NCBI RefSeq assembly: GCF_963678635.1
Contig: NC_087064.1
Location: forward strand, 63,667,548 to 63,731,547
Length of the DNA: 64,000 nt
Direction: 5' to 3'
Origin: Symsagittifera roscoffensis
Taxonomy: Eukaryota > Xenacoelomorpha > Acoela > Convolutidae
Position numbers and translations under genes: made by a program. Below, in pieces: positions 36,036-47,199 of this stretch (positions are counted from its first letter, which is position 1; each line of letters starts with the position of its first letter). The notes beneath the pieces are model-generated. The model did not search any database, was not told where the DNA came from, and saw only the letters and a program-made list of their open reading frames with translations.

Positions 36036-38196
36036 AGGGAGATGTCGGTTGGTTGCTCAAATACGATTCAATAATGGCAACAGCAGCTTCGTTAATTCGG
36101 ACCCAATTATTCAGGCAATCGATCCAAAGAGCGAACTGATTCATCTTGAAACATTGTGTGATTTGATCAATCCCAAAGTTATGCTTACTGAATAAAAAGC
36201 ATCGATAGTAGACCTGAACACTGTCTATGCACAATAACTCTGGAGGCCGCAAACTGAATTGAGCAAGTTTGTCATAAAGTTCGCTTTGTCGACAAATGTC
36301 CTCAAGCATGAGGGCTTGAGACTCGGTAATTTTTCTCCACTGTTCAACTGCAGAATCACGAGATCGCAATTCATTTAATTTGGGGGAGTTGAATGGAGCA
36401 GTTCGGTATGCAACGAAACGCTCACCAGCTGCAATATTCGGAACGTGAACAAATTGCATATTTGTTATCACGATTGGTTTTCTCAGAAGCCAATGAGTTC
36501 CCTCTGTAATCGATAACAAAGAGCATTCAACTTTTTCAACTTTTCTCTCCCGGGCTTTATCAACTGCAAAAAAATGTTTGACACTGCTCAAATGCCGATT
36601 GGTGACACCTTCAGAACGTAGCCGAAAATTCTTTCCGTCCCGACCAGACATGATGTTAGCATCAGCATGTTCTTCTACCTTACTTGAGTAGTAGGTCAAA
36701 TAAGAGCAACTCATCTGTGGGTCGGTAGCTAACAGATTGGTGCTAGAGAGTGTGAGAAGAAACAGGTGTGCATTTGTCGCTACAAAATGTTCGCCTTTCG
36801 TAGCTGCATACATATGCTTCTCACTTTTTAAAATGGAGCTTGGTTCCAACCACTGGGCATCACGGTCTACATATTCGGCTAACCCAAGCTCATGAAGAAT
36901 CTTCAAAGCTGTTTCGGGGTAGTAGCGTGTCAACGGCATTTTCCAGTTTGCGTGGCTTTCTGGAAATGGAGGAGTGCGGCAAATTTTGTTTCCCTGTGCA
37001 TCTTTTCGCTTCATGCAACGGAACTTACTTCTTTCACAATCATGCGTATGAAGGGCAACACACAACTCGTACTTGCTAGACAAATCGGAATGAGATGATA
37101 GCAAGTTTAGGTTACTCTCCATTATAGATTCAAGCTTGTTAAAGATCGTTTTCTTTGCACATTGAATTGAACCGTCCACAGAAAACGTTCCCGGTTCGCA
37201 CCATATCAAAATATGATAATGCGGAAGGTTCCCGGCTGTTGTTTGAAATTCTGCTCGAGCCCATATTTTTTTGACTTTTCCAATAATATTTTCCTTGGTA
37301 TGTTTCAACAAATCTATCAAGTGGTAAACACTGTTTGTCCATGCACGGAGGACTGTGCTCATTATTGCGTTCATAGCAGCGCTCTTTTTCTCATCTGGTT
37401 CATTTCGATAAAAAGAAACAGTGGACTGCATAATCCCCGCCACTCCTGGATTCTTCATTTGATTACATGATAGAGTCAAAAAGCAGTCGACAGGATCAGA
37501 AGAAACAGCAGCTACTAGTTCTCGCAAGTGTATCTCACCATCATTGCTATCGTACATCGTCTTAGCACTGAACAGCCTTATATTTTCATTTCGCATTTGC
37601 AACGTCTGTAAACCTCTCTTGAAAAAAGACATTGAGTGTTTTGCGCCCAAAGATAAGTTGATCAAGCAGTCAACCGCGAACTGAATATATTGGACGGAAG
37701 AACTAGTCGGAAGTGTCAAATCTGTAATTCGTGTAGAGAAATGTTGTAGTAAATCTTCAAAAAGAAATCGCTTTGCAGTCTGTTGGTCGCAGTACAAAAA
37801 AAAAGGCAGAGACCCTGGAATGGTGCCGTCCAATAACTGGTAGTAAAAAATAGAAGGGAACAGCAGTCCTTCCAATTGCATCAATGAAATTGCACACTTT
37901 GGCTTGCTTGCTGTAAAACACTGCAACGCACGACGAAATCTTGCAGTACTCTCATTGGGGAAGCGAGTTCGATGCATAACAGTCATATGAGAGTTTAAAA
38001 TAGCTTGGACTGGTATGATGGACATGTCACTAGAGTTATCGGGCACTTCAATTGGTGCTGAGGGCACAGCCGCATCTGTATCCATTGAAGCATAATGCTC
38101 ATCTAATATGGGAATAGGAGGCACAAAGTACTCATCGGAAGAACTTTCGTCAGAGCCTGCTCCTGACTGGTTGGAAAATTTCGGTTCGCCAGTGGA
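36036..38196 (-). pseudogene. Helitron Rep (HUH endonuclease) segment
   Basis: Open from the in-frame TAG at 38197-38199 to a frameshift near 36036-36045. It opens with an acidic Ser-rich stretch (SDESSSDEYF). The Rep core has FLTLSCNQMKNP, then the HUH motif LPHYHILIWC (two metal-binding His, about 37200-37230) and the catalytic tyrosine motif CSYLTYYSSK (about 36680-36705). It would nick donor and target DNA. A polyprotein layout Rep-then-helicase in one protein is the norm for Helitrons, so the split into two frames here reflects a base lost or gained, most likely near the C3/A5 runs at 36030-36045. A 55-nt GT..AG intron (35981-36035) is a weaker alternative. Confidence 0.75.
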
Positions 38197-39709
38197 CTAC
38201 ACAGTTCGATGCACGCCATAACTGAATTCAATTTCTTCTTTTTCACTTTGAATGAAATGTTTTTGACACACAGAAATGAAGCAGTCATTAAAAGGACATC
38301 GCCATCTAGATTGATTAGGACAATTTTTGGCGGAAGAACACAAATAACCACTAGAACGAAAATCAACATACAGCAACAAAGCATGTAATGGACATTTAAC
38401 CTTGCTCTGCCCTGACACGAAAGCCGTTGATGAGACTGGTGGCGTAGGCGCTGCACATGCAAACATGAAACGAACTCTGTTGTTCTGACTACACCTCTCA
38501 TCAATTTTACTCAATCCTTTAGAAGGATTTAACAGCCACCAAACATCACTGTCTTCATATCGCAGTCGGATATTGAATGTATTGCCAATTGGGGAGAACT
38601 CTTCTAGTAGAAAGTACTTTGGTCCCAGACCTCGAAATTGTTGCAGCAAGTTCTTTTGGCATCGAGCACCATACCACAGAAACATTTCATCCTTCAAAGG
38701 CTGGAGTGATTGGTTGGATGAAAAATCGACCACTTTGGTGTAGGTGGTTAGCAAATGAACTAATAATGGGATAGAATGGGAAGTTCTTGAATCGAACTGT
38801 ACGAATTTTTAACTTTACTTTGAACGCTTATTGTATCATCAAGTAACTCATTGGCAACAAACTTGGAAAGATCGGTTTCTTTTGTAAACAAGTAACTATT
38901 AAGTACTCGATTATTGCAAAATAAAATATGCAACAAGGACATCACATAATTAGATTTGGTTAAAGATAGTGAAGGCAAGGATGGCTGGACACCATTGCGA
39001 CAAACAGTGTTCAGCATAGGCTTCACCCAGCGTTCGCCAACAATGTTTTCAGAATCTTGACTGCTTTTAATGGCAAGAGAAACGTTTAAAGGAATGAAAC
39101 TAGCACTTTTGAGAAAGGGTTGTAACTGGTCAGATGTCAACTTAGCTGATTTTGAGCAGCTGAGAAAAGATTTTGTCGAAACATGTTCATTAACGGCTAT
39201 TTCATTCAAATGCTCATCCATATCGTTTCTATGGCGAATGAACAAGCCCTCTTTTTCCGGTAAAATCAAATCACTTTTCACATTGAATCGCCTTTTTGTA
39301 TGTAAAATTAAAGAGCCCACACCCTGTGCACCTCCAGTAGCTTTAGCCATTGTCCATGTACTTGAGAATTCGCCAACTTTCATGGTGGTCGCTGCCCTTA
39401 ACGAAGGAACAATCGGGGCAAGCCTGTTTTCATGAGGATGTGACAGCGATCCGCATGTAGGATGGCGGGGAACGTGAATCATTCGTAATTTGGTTCCACC
39501 GTCATGGTTTCGACACGTTGCCACTTGAAGGCCTTTGTCTTCCACAAAAATGGAAGGCCGAAGTAAAAAAAGGTAGCTCCGTGTCACAAATGTCTAGATA
39601 ATCAGATCGTATACACGCCATGGAAGCGTTCACATTTGACTTGAAGCACTTGAAATCTTGCATCATATAATTTAGGAGATGATTGAAGCCAACGCCACCG
39701 CACTCGTTT
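38197..39709 (-). pseudogene. Cys-rich linker region of the Helentron polyprotein, three frames
   Basis: Joins the OTU part to Rep. It is read in three successive frames: about 39709-39572 (contains NECGGVGFNHLLNYMM), about 39564-38775 (starts LRPSIFVEDKGLQ; includes HVPRHPTCGSLSHPHENR) and about 38775-38200 (contains CSSAKNCPNQSRWRCPFNDCFISVCQKH, a likely zinc-binding cluster). The frames change at an A8 run (39710-39717), at an A7 run (39565-39571) and near 38770-38800. The last is in frame with Rep but is closed by TAG at 38197-38199. No enzymatic function is assigned. Confidence 0.6.
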
Positions 39710-41446
39710 AAAAAAAACGGATGCCCCACAGAAACATCGAACAGATGGAAAATTGTATTTTTTCATCGCAGTAACATAGTCAGCGCTTTTGTAGGTAGAT
39801 AGGAGTCGACGAAAATCAATTAATTGCCTGGTTATGTCAACAAAAACATTTTGCGAAAAAGTCAGGAAACCATCTCTTATATCATTTTGTAGATGTGGCA
39901 CCCAAGACAACAGCAACTGAAACGGTAGTTTTGACGATAGTTCAATTTTTTTGCGCAAAGTATTGATGACACAAGGCCACGCTGATGGCCATGAGGGTGA
40001 AAAAGAATTGCTGCTGTATATAGCGCACAGAGAACAAACTTCAACAATTTCAGTTTGAAATTTCGGAATATACTTTCGTTTACAAATCAACTTCGTCTGC
40101 AAAGGCTGTAAAATGATGGGATAAAACAAGGTTGAAAATCGTTGGCAAGCATCGCATCGGATTTCAACGTACACTGCATTCTTGTCGTTTGTTCTCATCA
40201 GCTCAAAATCCGTATCGAAGTTCGCGGTGAGCAAAGTCTCGTGAGCATTTTGGCTCAGTAAATCGTCAACAATGGCGAACTTTGTATTCAAATCTGTAGA
40301 AGGAAACCGCATTTTTTTTGAACCCTTAACTGATTCAGTTTTTCGACGGTTTCGTTTTCTCGTTTCATCAACTGCTAAACTACAAAAAAGTTTTTCACCT
40401 TCTGAATGCACGGTACTTGTACATGGACGATTGACAAGATTCAGGCTAGTTGACAATGAAGGAGTAACTGAAGAATTATGGACCTTTCGTATTGGCTCCC
40501 AATGTCGGTTTTGTAAGGATAGAAGCATATGGTGTTCTGCCAGAACAGGAGGTGTAGGTGAATAGATCATCCAGCGACGGCTTTCATTTACAAACACAAC
40601 TACATGCACGCAAAATAAATTGCAGAATGTGGCTATCTCCAGATCACCACCATACGTCCCATTGGTACTCATCTTTTCTCTTGCAATGTACTCGTGTCCA
40701 TTTATACAACCATCAGGGCCGTACAAATTGTAATGTAAAGGGGTGAAAGGCATCAAGGGAAGGTTTTCGCATATTACTGATCTTAGCTGAGCTTCTAAAA
40801 CGACGGAGTTTGAGCCACATATCAAACATGCAAGCGAGCCGAACAAACAATTTCCATTACGAGCTATTGCATGAAACTCAAGGGGATAGTCGGAGGGATT
40901 CAGCTGAGCTGGCAGCATATGAGCAAATTTTCCAAAAGGTATATTCATCTTCAGGCAAGATTCCTCATAAAACATTGTAGTCGGATGATTCAAGACGATC
41001 GATATTTGCAAAGGAACCGAAACTGCTGGTATATCAACTTCATCGCTTAAAGCGCGCTGCTTAGTTGACTCTTGCACAAAATCAGCCCGGGATGAAATTC
41101 TTTTTGTAGCTCCACTGTTATCTAGTGACAATTCGAAAGTATGCGAGAGCACTAATGAATCTGTCGCCTTATCTTCATTTTCAATTTTACGCGGAAAATC
41201 GCAACTATGCGTGTTTCTTGAACTGTCATCAACATTTGTTGGAACAAAATCACAGCGAGTTTTCTGAGGGTCACTACTCTTCTCGCATCCCAAGCACTTA
41301 TCACAAGCATCTTCACCGGTTCTGACAAATCTGGCACATTGCTTGCATGTTTTCCTCGGATTTCTCTTCTTCTTTACAGGGCCAGGGTTACTCTCAACAC
41401 ATCCAATGATGAGCAACATTTGTAGAAGCAATTTGTAGAGGACCAT
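39710..41446 (-). pseudogene. Helentron polyprotein N-terminus: 2A-like peptide, Cys cluster, OTU protease
   Basis: ATG at 41446-41444; the frame extends ten codons further up, but only to a GTG, and a TTTTTTCAG acceptor-like site precedes the ATG. Residues 1-23 are hydrophobic and end ESNPGP (2A-like). A CxxC pattern follows (CKQC, CDKCLGC, about residues 33-53). The OTU domain covers about residues 185-325: the nucleophile motif RNGNCLFGSL (Cys about 199, with Asn where Asp is usual), GTYGGDLEIATFCNLF and the His motif NRHWEPI. OTU proteases cleave ubiquitin linkages; in transposons they may process the polyprotein or remove ubiquitin. The C-terminal RCFCG...FF runs into the A8/T8 frameshift. 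Confidence 0.75.
41378..41446 (-). other. 2A-like ribosome-skipping peptide at the polyprotein N-terminus
   Basis: The first 23 codons read MVLYKLLLQMLLIIGC, then VESNPGP. The family core is D(V/I)ExNPGP; here the Asp is Cys, all other core positions match, and a hydrophobic stretch precedes it as in known cases. If active, the ribosome would release a 22-residue hydrophobic peptide and restart at the last Pro. Asp replacement usually weakens the activity, so it may be impaired or divergent. Confidence 0.6.
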
Positions 41447-41719
41447 TGTGCAGACCTGAAAAAAGGACGCAATCACAGATGGCTGATATCATTGGCACAA
41501 TAGTCGAGCATAGTATTGAAGAGAGGCAACCGATTCAGTATTTTATTGTTCTGGAATGAAACAAAATGACAATTATAAAACTGCTGTTTTGTTACAAAAA
41601 GTATCATTTTCCAACAAAAATTTTTAATCGCACAAAACGAAAACTTCAAGCGGCTAGCAGGAATACAAAAGCTATCGCTGAGTTCGGCGTTTCATATTTG
41701 CACTGAGCTTCAATCTGGA

Positions 41720-43505
41720 TCATTTGTCCTTTCTGAACTTTTTCCTCGCAGACAATGACGAAAGAGACACATCGTTGTCCTCTTGACTGGAAGATGCATT
41801 ATCGTCAAACATCTGCCTGGCTAATCCTGTTTTAGTTCCGGGCTTGTTTTCACTGCAGGGTTTCTGAATTACATTCCGGCCACTGAGGGAAGGAGATGGG
41901 CCTGAAAAACAAGTATTATTTTGCGCGACATGAAAACACTTTTGGGATGTTTATTAAAGAAGAACTTGCAACATAAATGGTCAGTACATGTATACGGAGC
42001 TTCTCTTTTCCGAAAACTCTGTATCCCAGAGCCAGTGAGATCCATCGTGGACAAATGGTGGGGTGGAGGTGATGCAGGAATGACAGATGTTTGCTCATTC
42101 ACAGACTCAGGGTTATGAACTCTGATTGACATCGTCTGCAAACGCGTCGCGTACAAAGCTCCAGGCCGGGCCATTTTGAAAACTTCGTCCACCATGTGCG
42201 TCGAAGTAGAAGGACCTTGGCCATCTTTCCGTGCGCCGGAAGATTTACCGTCGACTTTGGGCAACTTGGCCGATGTGAATTCTTTACAGGAGGCGAAGGG
42301 TTCCGCAGATGACTCGTCTAGACTGCTATCTGCATAAAAACAACCGGTGAAGCCATATATATTAGTTTACGGAGGATATGTCAAAGATACTATACTTTTA
42401 AAGGTAAAATAAGTTTAGATGCACCTTGCTTCAAATATTATCACATCGATTATTACTGATTTGAACAAAAAACCTTCCGATGGTGTTCCATATCGCATGT
42501 CTATCTGATCCTCCGTCAGTGGCTCGTTCGGCTGGAGGTAGCTGATATGAAACACAAACTCTTCAGCCACAGAGTCGTTTTCATTGACTGCTGGCTTAAA
42601 CCAGCCCTTAATGCGAAAACCCTGCTCAGCGTTAATGTTTTCGACCAACTGACGGATCTAAAAAGAAGGATCCATTAGTACAGAAACCAAAACTTTAAAA
42701 AATCCCTGAAAACATACGTTTTACAAGCATGTTTGAACACTTACAGCTTCGTCCATGTCCAGGGGATCAAGTAGAGCGTTACTGAGGGGCCACTTGCGTA
42801 TGTTTTCATGAATGAAGGTAACTGTTAGCGTGTTGCTAATAATAGATACTTCATCTCGATCCACTGCATCAAATTCATCACAACCAAATGCGAGATGCAG
42901 CGACCAATGTTTCAGCGGGGGAGCTGTGGTACATGCACAGGACGATTTACCAGTTTGCCCATCACATAGGGTGCCGCTGCAAGTGTTATCTATTGGAGAC
43001 GCTGATACTACAAATACCGAGCGTGAAACAAAGTCAAAAAAGTTGTAAGAAGCTTGCGCGACTTTGTTGGGAGGCTTCACTGTGACACTGTTGCTCAACG
43101 GAGTATCAATTGGCAGCACAGGATCGGGAACCTTAAGTAACGGGCTTTGAACTATTTGCCCATCGACTCGAGGCAGAATGGCGACAGTGTCCATGCCTGG
43201 TTTCAGTTCCTTACTATATCTCAGAAAATCCCTCGATGCCTGCTCAGTTTCGGTGAACATCAGCACGACGTTCCGTGTTCCCGGGACTCCAAATGCGTGA
43301 AAGCGATCGTAGTTCTGCTGTACAGTTTTTATTTGGGGAGTCGTTTTACTTCCCCGTCGCGGTATGTGAGTTTCAGGAACGTTCGTTTTCCTCGTAGTCG
43401 TTTGTCATTGCTAATGAGGTCGCTGTACTGGATCTCCTCGCACATAGCGTTAACTCTCTCCTTACACTTGTCCAGATCCCAATCATGCTTCATGAAACCA
43501 CTCAT
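41720..43505 (-). CDS. Helentron companion gene (ORF1), possible ssDNA-binding protein, about five segments
   Basis: Start ATG 43505-43503 (MSGFMKHDWDLD), preceded by an acceptor-like TTTTCAG. Proposed segments: 43505-42745 with one frameshift at a C4 run (43335-43338), 42657-42474, 42329-42018 and 41901-41720 (TGA). Introns at 42658-42744 (GTAAGT..TTTTTAG) and 41902-42017 have good acceptors; the donors at 42474 and 42018 are weak choices. Spliced length is about 479 aa if one base is restored. Visible: FLRYSKELKPGMDTVAILP (beta-rich, OB-fold-like), a Cys motif CSGTLCDGQTGKSSCAC, then HWSLHLAFGCDEFD, and a polar Ser-rich tail ending ARKKFRKDK. Helitrons elsewhere carry RPA-like ssDNA-binding genes, so that role is suggested by position and shape only. 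Confidence 0.55.
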
Positions 43506-44540
43506 TTTCAAGTAAACCAATCTGAAAACGAAGAACACACAAATTTGACTGTCTGAAGTAACAGCTACAATTCCAATTGGACCCTATCTATGAAAACATT
43601 TGAAAAAAACAAGGGAAACAAAATAATTGTTCTGCAAACCAACATGACAAAATAAAAAACTGTTTGTAAAAGCCTCCATTTTCGTAACTTAAAAAACAAA
43701 CCTGACACACCCCTAATTGACACTAACAAGAACAGTTTTCTAATCTTTGAGGTACTACAAAAAACAGCAAAAACCTACAAAAAACGTAAAATTTGCAAAC
43801 AAATTACGACTACTACTGCAGTAGAATCAACCTGAGAGGATGGAGATATGACGATTGACCATCTGCTTTAAATGCACATCAACACAAGTGACAAATGAAG
43901 ATGTAATGAAAAGCGCTTTTCTCTTTTTGCAAAGTCATTTATGTGTGGAGCGCGTAGCTATCAAACTATAACCGGACGCAGAAAAGTATTAATTAGTGAC
44001 TTTAAAAAAAAGAAACTGATTTTGAAAAAAAATGAAACAACTAAATTTGATAAAGCCAAAAAAAATCATTTAACAATGCTGGTGAAACATTGGCACTGAT
44101 TAGTGAAGGGACTTTACATTATATATGCAACTGAGAGAACAGTAAGAAAAATGAAAAACAGATTTTTGACCGGCTCTGGACTCGAACTCTCTCATTTCGC
44201 TCGTGACTCAAATTAACAACGGAGCACTTCCCTATTGCGCCAACTGTTCTCCTTACATCGCTGTTCCAAAATTTGTCTATCATGTTTGCTAATTACTTTA
44301 AAACTATCCTATATGCATTCTCACCGGACCGAGAGCGCCATGATGCATAGTTATGCCAAGTCTCTCAATCCGAATTTGCTTCCTTCAATTTTTGTACAGT
44401 TTTATCAGTTTATCATTATTTTGTCTGTATCTGGTCATGTGTTCTGTAGGGCTTTCCGCAACCGAGTACGGCTAAAATTTAATTGTTTAAACCGCATGCC
44501 CACTCGTTAGGGAAGTGCAAATGGAAGTAATTTGACAAGC
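43506..44540. other. Upstream flank of the transposon
   Basis: AT-rich, no gene. Probably contains the 5' untranslated exon and 5' terminus of the Helentron-like element, but I could not define the border. A tRNA-like sequence is at 44165-44250. The tandem array begins at 44541. Confidence 0.45.
44165..44250 (-). repeat. tRNA-like sequence
   Basis: Minus strand: AGTTGGCGCAATAGGGAAGTGC (A-box-like) and GAGTTCGAGTCCAG (B-box-like), about 50 bases apart, longer than usual. It is flanked by A-rich sequence; the stems do not close. Confidence 0.5.
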
Positions 44541-44744
44541 GTTGTTTCTTTATTGTGAAATTATGTATTTGTGGAAACGGTTTTTTTCTAAACCAAAATG
44601 AATTAGGGACGTTTCAAGTTGAAAAAAGGAAGGTGCAAAATTAGATAAGTGTATCTCTATATCGAAATAAATAAATGACTGTATGAAATAAAAACTTTAT
44701 AAAATAAAATACATGACTATATCGAAATAAAAAAAAATACCTTC

Positions 44745-45763
44745 GTTCACAGTGGGACTCGAACCATTGCCAGGAGTAACCCAGCCAGTTACTTTAAGTA
44801 TTATGCTAAAGCACCACATAAAATCAGAAACAGCAAAGGTTATTATAGCAAGCAAGTTTTAGAAACACCTTTTAAAGCCTATATACCTTCTTAAACTTAG
44901 TTGGCTGAGAGCGCGAGTGACACACATTCCCGTCCTCCCATCTTAAGTGCAAATAATAAATTGGCTTTACCGTTTCATAAGGAAATGTGTATCGAGTCTC
45001 TCAGTACCGGGGGGGATAATTTACTGTTTTTAATGTATCTAAATAAAGAGCTAATAAATGGACAGCATCAAAAAAACTGTGGTTCACAGTGGGACTCGAA
45101 CCACTGCCAGCAGTAACCCAGGCAGTTACTTGAAGTATTAAGCTAAAGCACCACATAAATTAACAAATAGCAATGAATATTGTAAGAAGCAAATTTTAGA
45201 AACACCTTTAAAAGCCTATATACGTTCTTAAACTTAGTTGGCTGAGAGCGCGAGTGACACACATTCCCATCCTCCCATCTTAAGTGCGAATAATTAATTG
45301 GCTTAACCGTTTCATAAGGAAATGTGTATCGAGTCTCTCAGTACCGGGGGGATAATTTACTGTTTTTAATGTATCTAAATAAAGAGCTAATAAATGGACA
45401 GCATCAAAAAAATTTTCGTTCATAGTGGGACTTGAACCTCTGTCCGGAGTAACCCAGCCATTTACTTTAAGTGTTAAGCTAAAGCACCACATGAATTAAC
45501 AAACAGCAATGAATATTTTAGTAAGCAAATTTTAGAAAACCTTTAAAAGCCTGTATACGTTCTTAAACTTAGTTGGCTGAGAGCGCGAGTGACACACATT
45601 CCCGTCCTTCCACCTTAAGTGCAAATAATAAATTGGCTTTACAGTTTTATAAGGAAATGTGTATCGAGTCTCAGTACCGGGGGGGGGGGAGGGGGTGGGG
45701 GGGATAATTTACTGTTTTTAATGTATCTAAATAAAAACCTAATTAATGGACAGCATCAAAATG
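44745..45763. repeat. 337-bp subrepeat, three tandem copies
   Basis: Copies start at about 44745, 45082 and 45418. Each begins with a minus-strand tRNA-like sequence (B-box-like GGTTCGAGTCCCACTG or GGTTCAAGTCCCACT) and ends with GGACAGCATCAAAA. Each carries a G-run of different length before ATAATTTACTG (7, 6 and a broken long run at 45678-45704). Units 2, 4 and 5 have one copy (about 50300, 59028, 63861), and unit 3 only its distal part. The first two copies are closer to each other than to the third. Confidence 0.85.
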
Positions 45764-45835
45764 TAGTTTAAAACGGCTTCAAAGAAAACAAATGTTATAA
45801 CAAAAAACAACTGAATGGTTTTATAACAACGAATT

Positions 45836-45900
45836 CTGGCGCAGCGGTTGAATGTCGCATTCGCAACCAAGGAGAGGTAGATCAAATCCACTAGGCTCTG
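45836..45900 (+). repeat. tRNA-like sequence, repeated in each unit
   Basis: TGGCGCAGCGGTTGAATGTCGC is a good A-box/D-arm. The B-box equivalent (GGTAGATCAAATCC) is mutated. Other copies are at about 50677, 55389 and 59405. Not a functional tRNA as read. Confidence 0.5.
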
Positions 45901-46417
45901 AAAATTTTTGGGCCATTCTTTTTTACTTTCTTACTTCAGTTCCGAAAAAAATACGGCGCTCGACTGTATTTGAAAAAAGTTGTGAGAAAATGAGCTGTAT
46001 AGACACGTAACAGAAACCCAATGAAAGAAACGACACGTAACATTGCGAATCGAATTTTAAATTCTTAAGTTTTTTAAGTTTTTGAAAATTTTAAATTTTT
46101 GAAGGGATTCCTGGCCACATAAAACTTACTAGAAATGCAATAAAGCAACTATCCAAACATGGAAACAATTGTTTTCTAGGTTGAAAAACGGAACATTTGG
46201 CGGGCATATTATCTTTGATCTAGACGAAAAGGCAAAGATTGTGAAGAATATGCTTGACAGAGGTAACCAATTTTTTGAACAATACAATCGTAACTTTTCG
46301 ATTGTTAAGGTAACGTGTCTTTACTTATGCAGCCTTGTTACGAGTCTTTCTTTTCAGAAGTCGAAAACACAAGCTGACATATTTGCTATTCGATTTAACT
46401 TTGTAAAAAAAATACTT

Positions 46418-46478
46418 CTCGTCGAGTTTCGAACTGCGGCTACTGCCGTAAGAGTAGAGCACTACTGCACTGTGCCAT
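46418..46478 (-). repeat. tRNA-like sequence inside the recurring frame
   Basis: Minus strand: TGGCACAGTGCAGTAGTGC (A-box-like) and CAGTTCGAAACTCG (B-box-like). Copies at about 51260-51318, 55973-56031 and 59989-60047. It overlaps the 169-codon + strand frame, arguing that frame is not protein-coding. Confidence 0.45.
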
Positions 46479-46599
46479 TTGTTCTTGCTTTTACTGGTCA
46501 TAAACTTCGTTTTGTGAACACATGTGATCCTCATTTACACGTGATACAGAAACAAGGTAAGGCTCCTAAAAGAGATTTAAAAATTTGTCTAAAAATGAT

Positions 46600-46675
46600 A
46601 CCTGCTCGGGATCGAACCGGCAGATTCTGTTTTGGCGCAGATGATGTATACGATCAGCTATTTACCCTGCTACAG
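46600..46675 (-). repeat. tRNA-like sequence at the end of the recurring frame
   Basis: Minus strand: TAGCAGGGTAAATAGCTGATC and CGGTTCGATCCCGAG (strong B-box). Copies at about 51440, 56154 and 60170. The same bases read on the + strand give the last 25 codons of the 169-codon frame. Confidence 0.5.
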
Positions 46676-47199
46676 TAAGACAAATCGGCATATAAAAAAC
46701 GCGCCGTTTTATGTCGAAGAAGACAGCTTGCGCTATCAATCTTTTGTAATGGAAAATATAAGCGCTGTGTTAAGTTCATGAAAATGAAGTTATCATGAAA
46801 ATGACTAGATGCAAACTGAATTTGCTTAGTATATAACAGAAAAGTGGGGAATGCGCATAAATTGAGTAGTAAGACATATGCTCTAAGGCACTGAATATTT
46901 AATTAGGAATTGAAACTAAAACATTGTTTTTCGACAGAATTGATTTTTTCCAAAACACATCATAAATTGTGTCTTTATTTTTTACTGAAGTTTGAAACCT
47001 GCACCAACAAAAATTCAAAACAACAAACTGTCCCTGTCTGCTTACAATGGAATTCTTGGTTTTCAATAGTAAAAATAAGTTTGGAAATTATTGGAACAGC
47101 GGTTATATGATTTGAAACATGGTCGAATTGATAAAAGTCGACAAAACACATTTTTGACGACTTCGAGAAGTCCATGAAAAAGAAACCTTTAGAAAATAG

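Larger units (their letters stand above)
33498..43505 (-). mobile_element. Helentron-like rolling-circle transposon (Helitron superfamily), decayed
   Basis: The minus strand carries, in order, a spliced companion gene (43505-41720) and a long polyprotein frame (41446-33561). Its domains are OTU protease, HUH Rep and PIF1-like helicase. Rep plus helicase defines Helitrons; an added OTU protease is known from the Helentron branch in animals. The coordinates run from the candidate 3' hairpin to the companion gene's start codon, so the true ends may lie further out on both sides (33.2-33.5 and 43.5-44.5 kb). Frameshifts and a stop make this copy non-autonomous as read. Element identity is secure; borders are not. 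Confidence 0.85.

Noticed and set aside
38161-38202. 36-nt intron that would remove the in-frame TAG
   Set aside because: GTGTAG is a poor donor and the length is below usual metazoan introns. A nonsense change is simpler, though I cannot exclude the intron.
43302-43348. 32-nt intron in the companion gene
   Set aside because: Both ends fit GT..AG in phase 0, but the same bases read well in protein if one C is missing from a C4 run, and the intron would be implausibly short.
46169-46678. 169-codon open frame repeated in every array unit
   Set aside because: Open only in unit 1. Units 2-4 have one more A in the A-run and stop early. It also overlaps two antisense tRNA-like sequences and contains a 48-nt GT..AG stretch that happens to be a multiple of three. 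Treated as noncoding.
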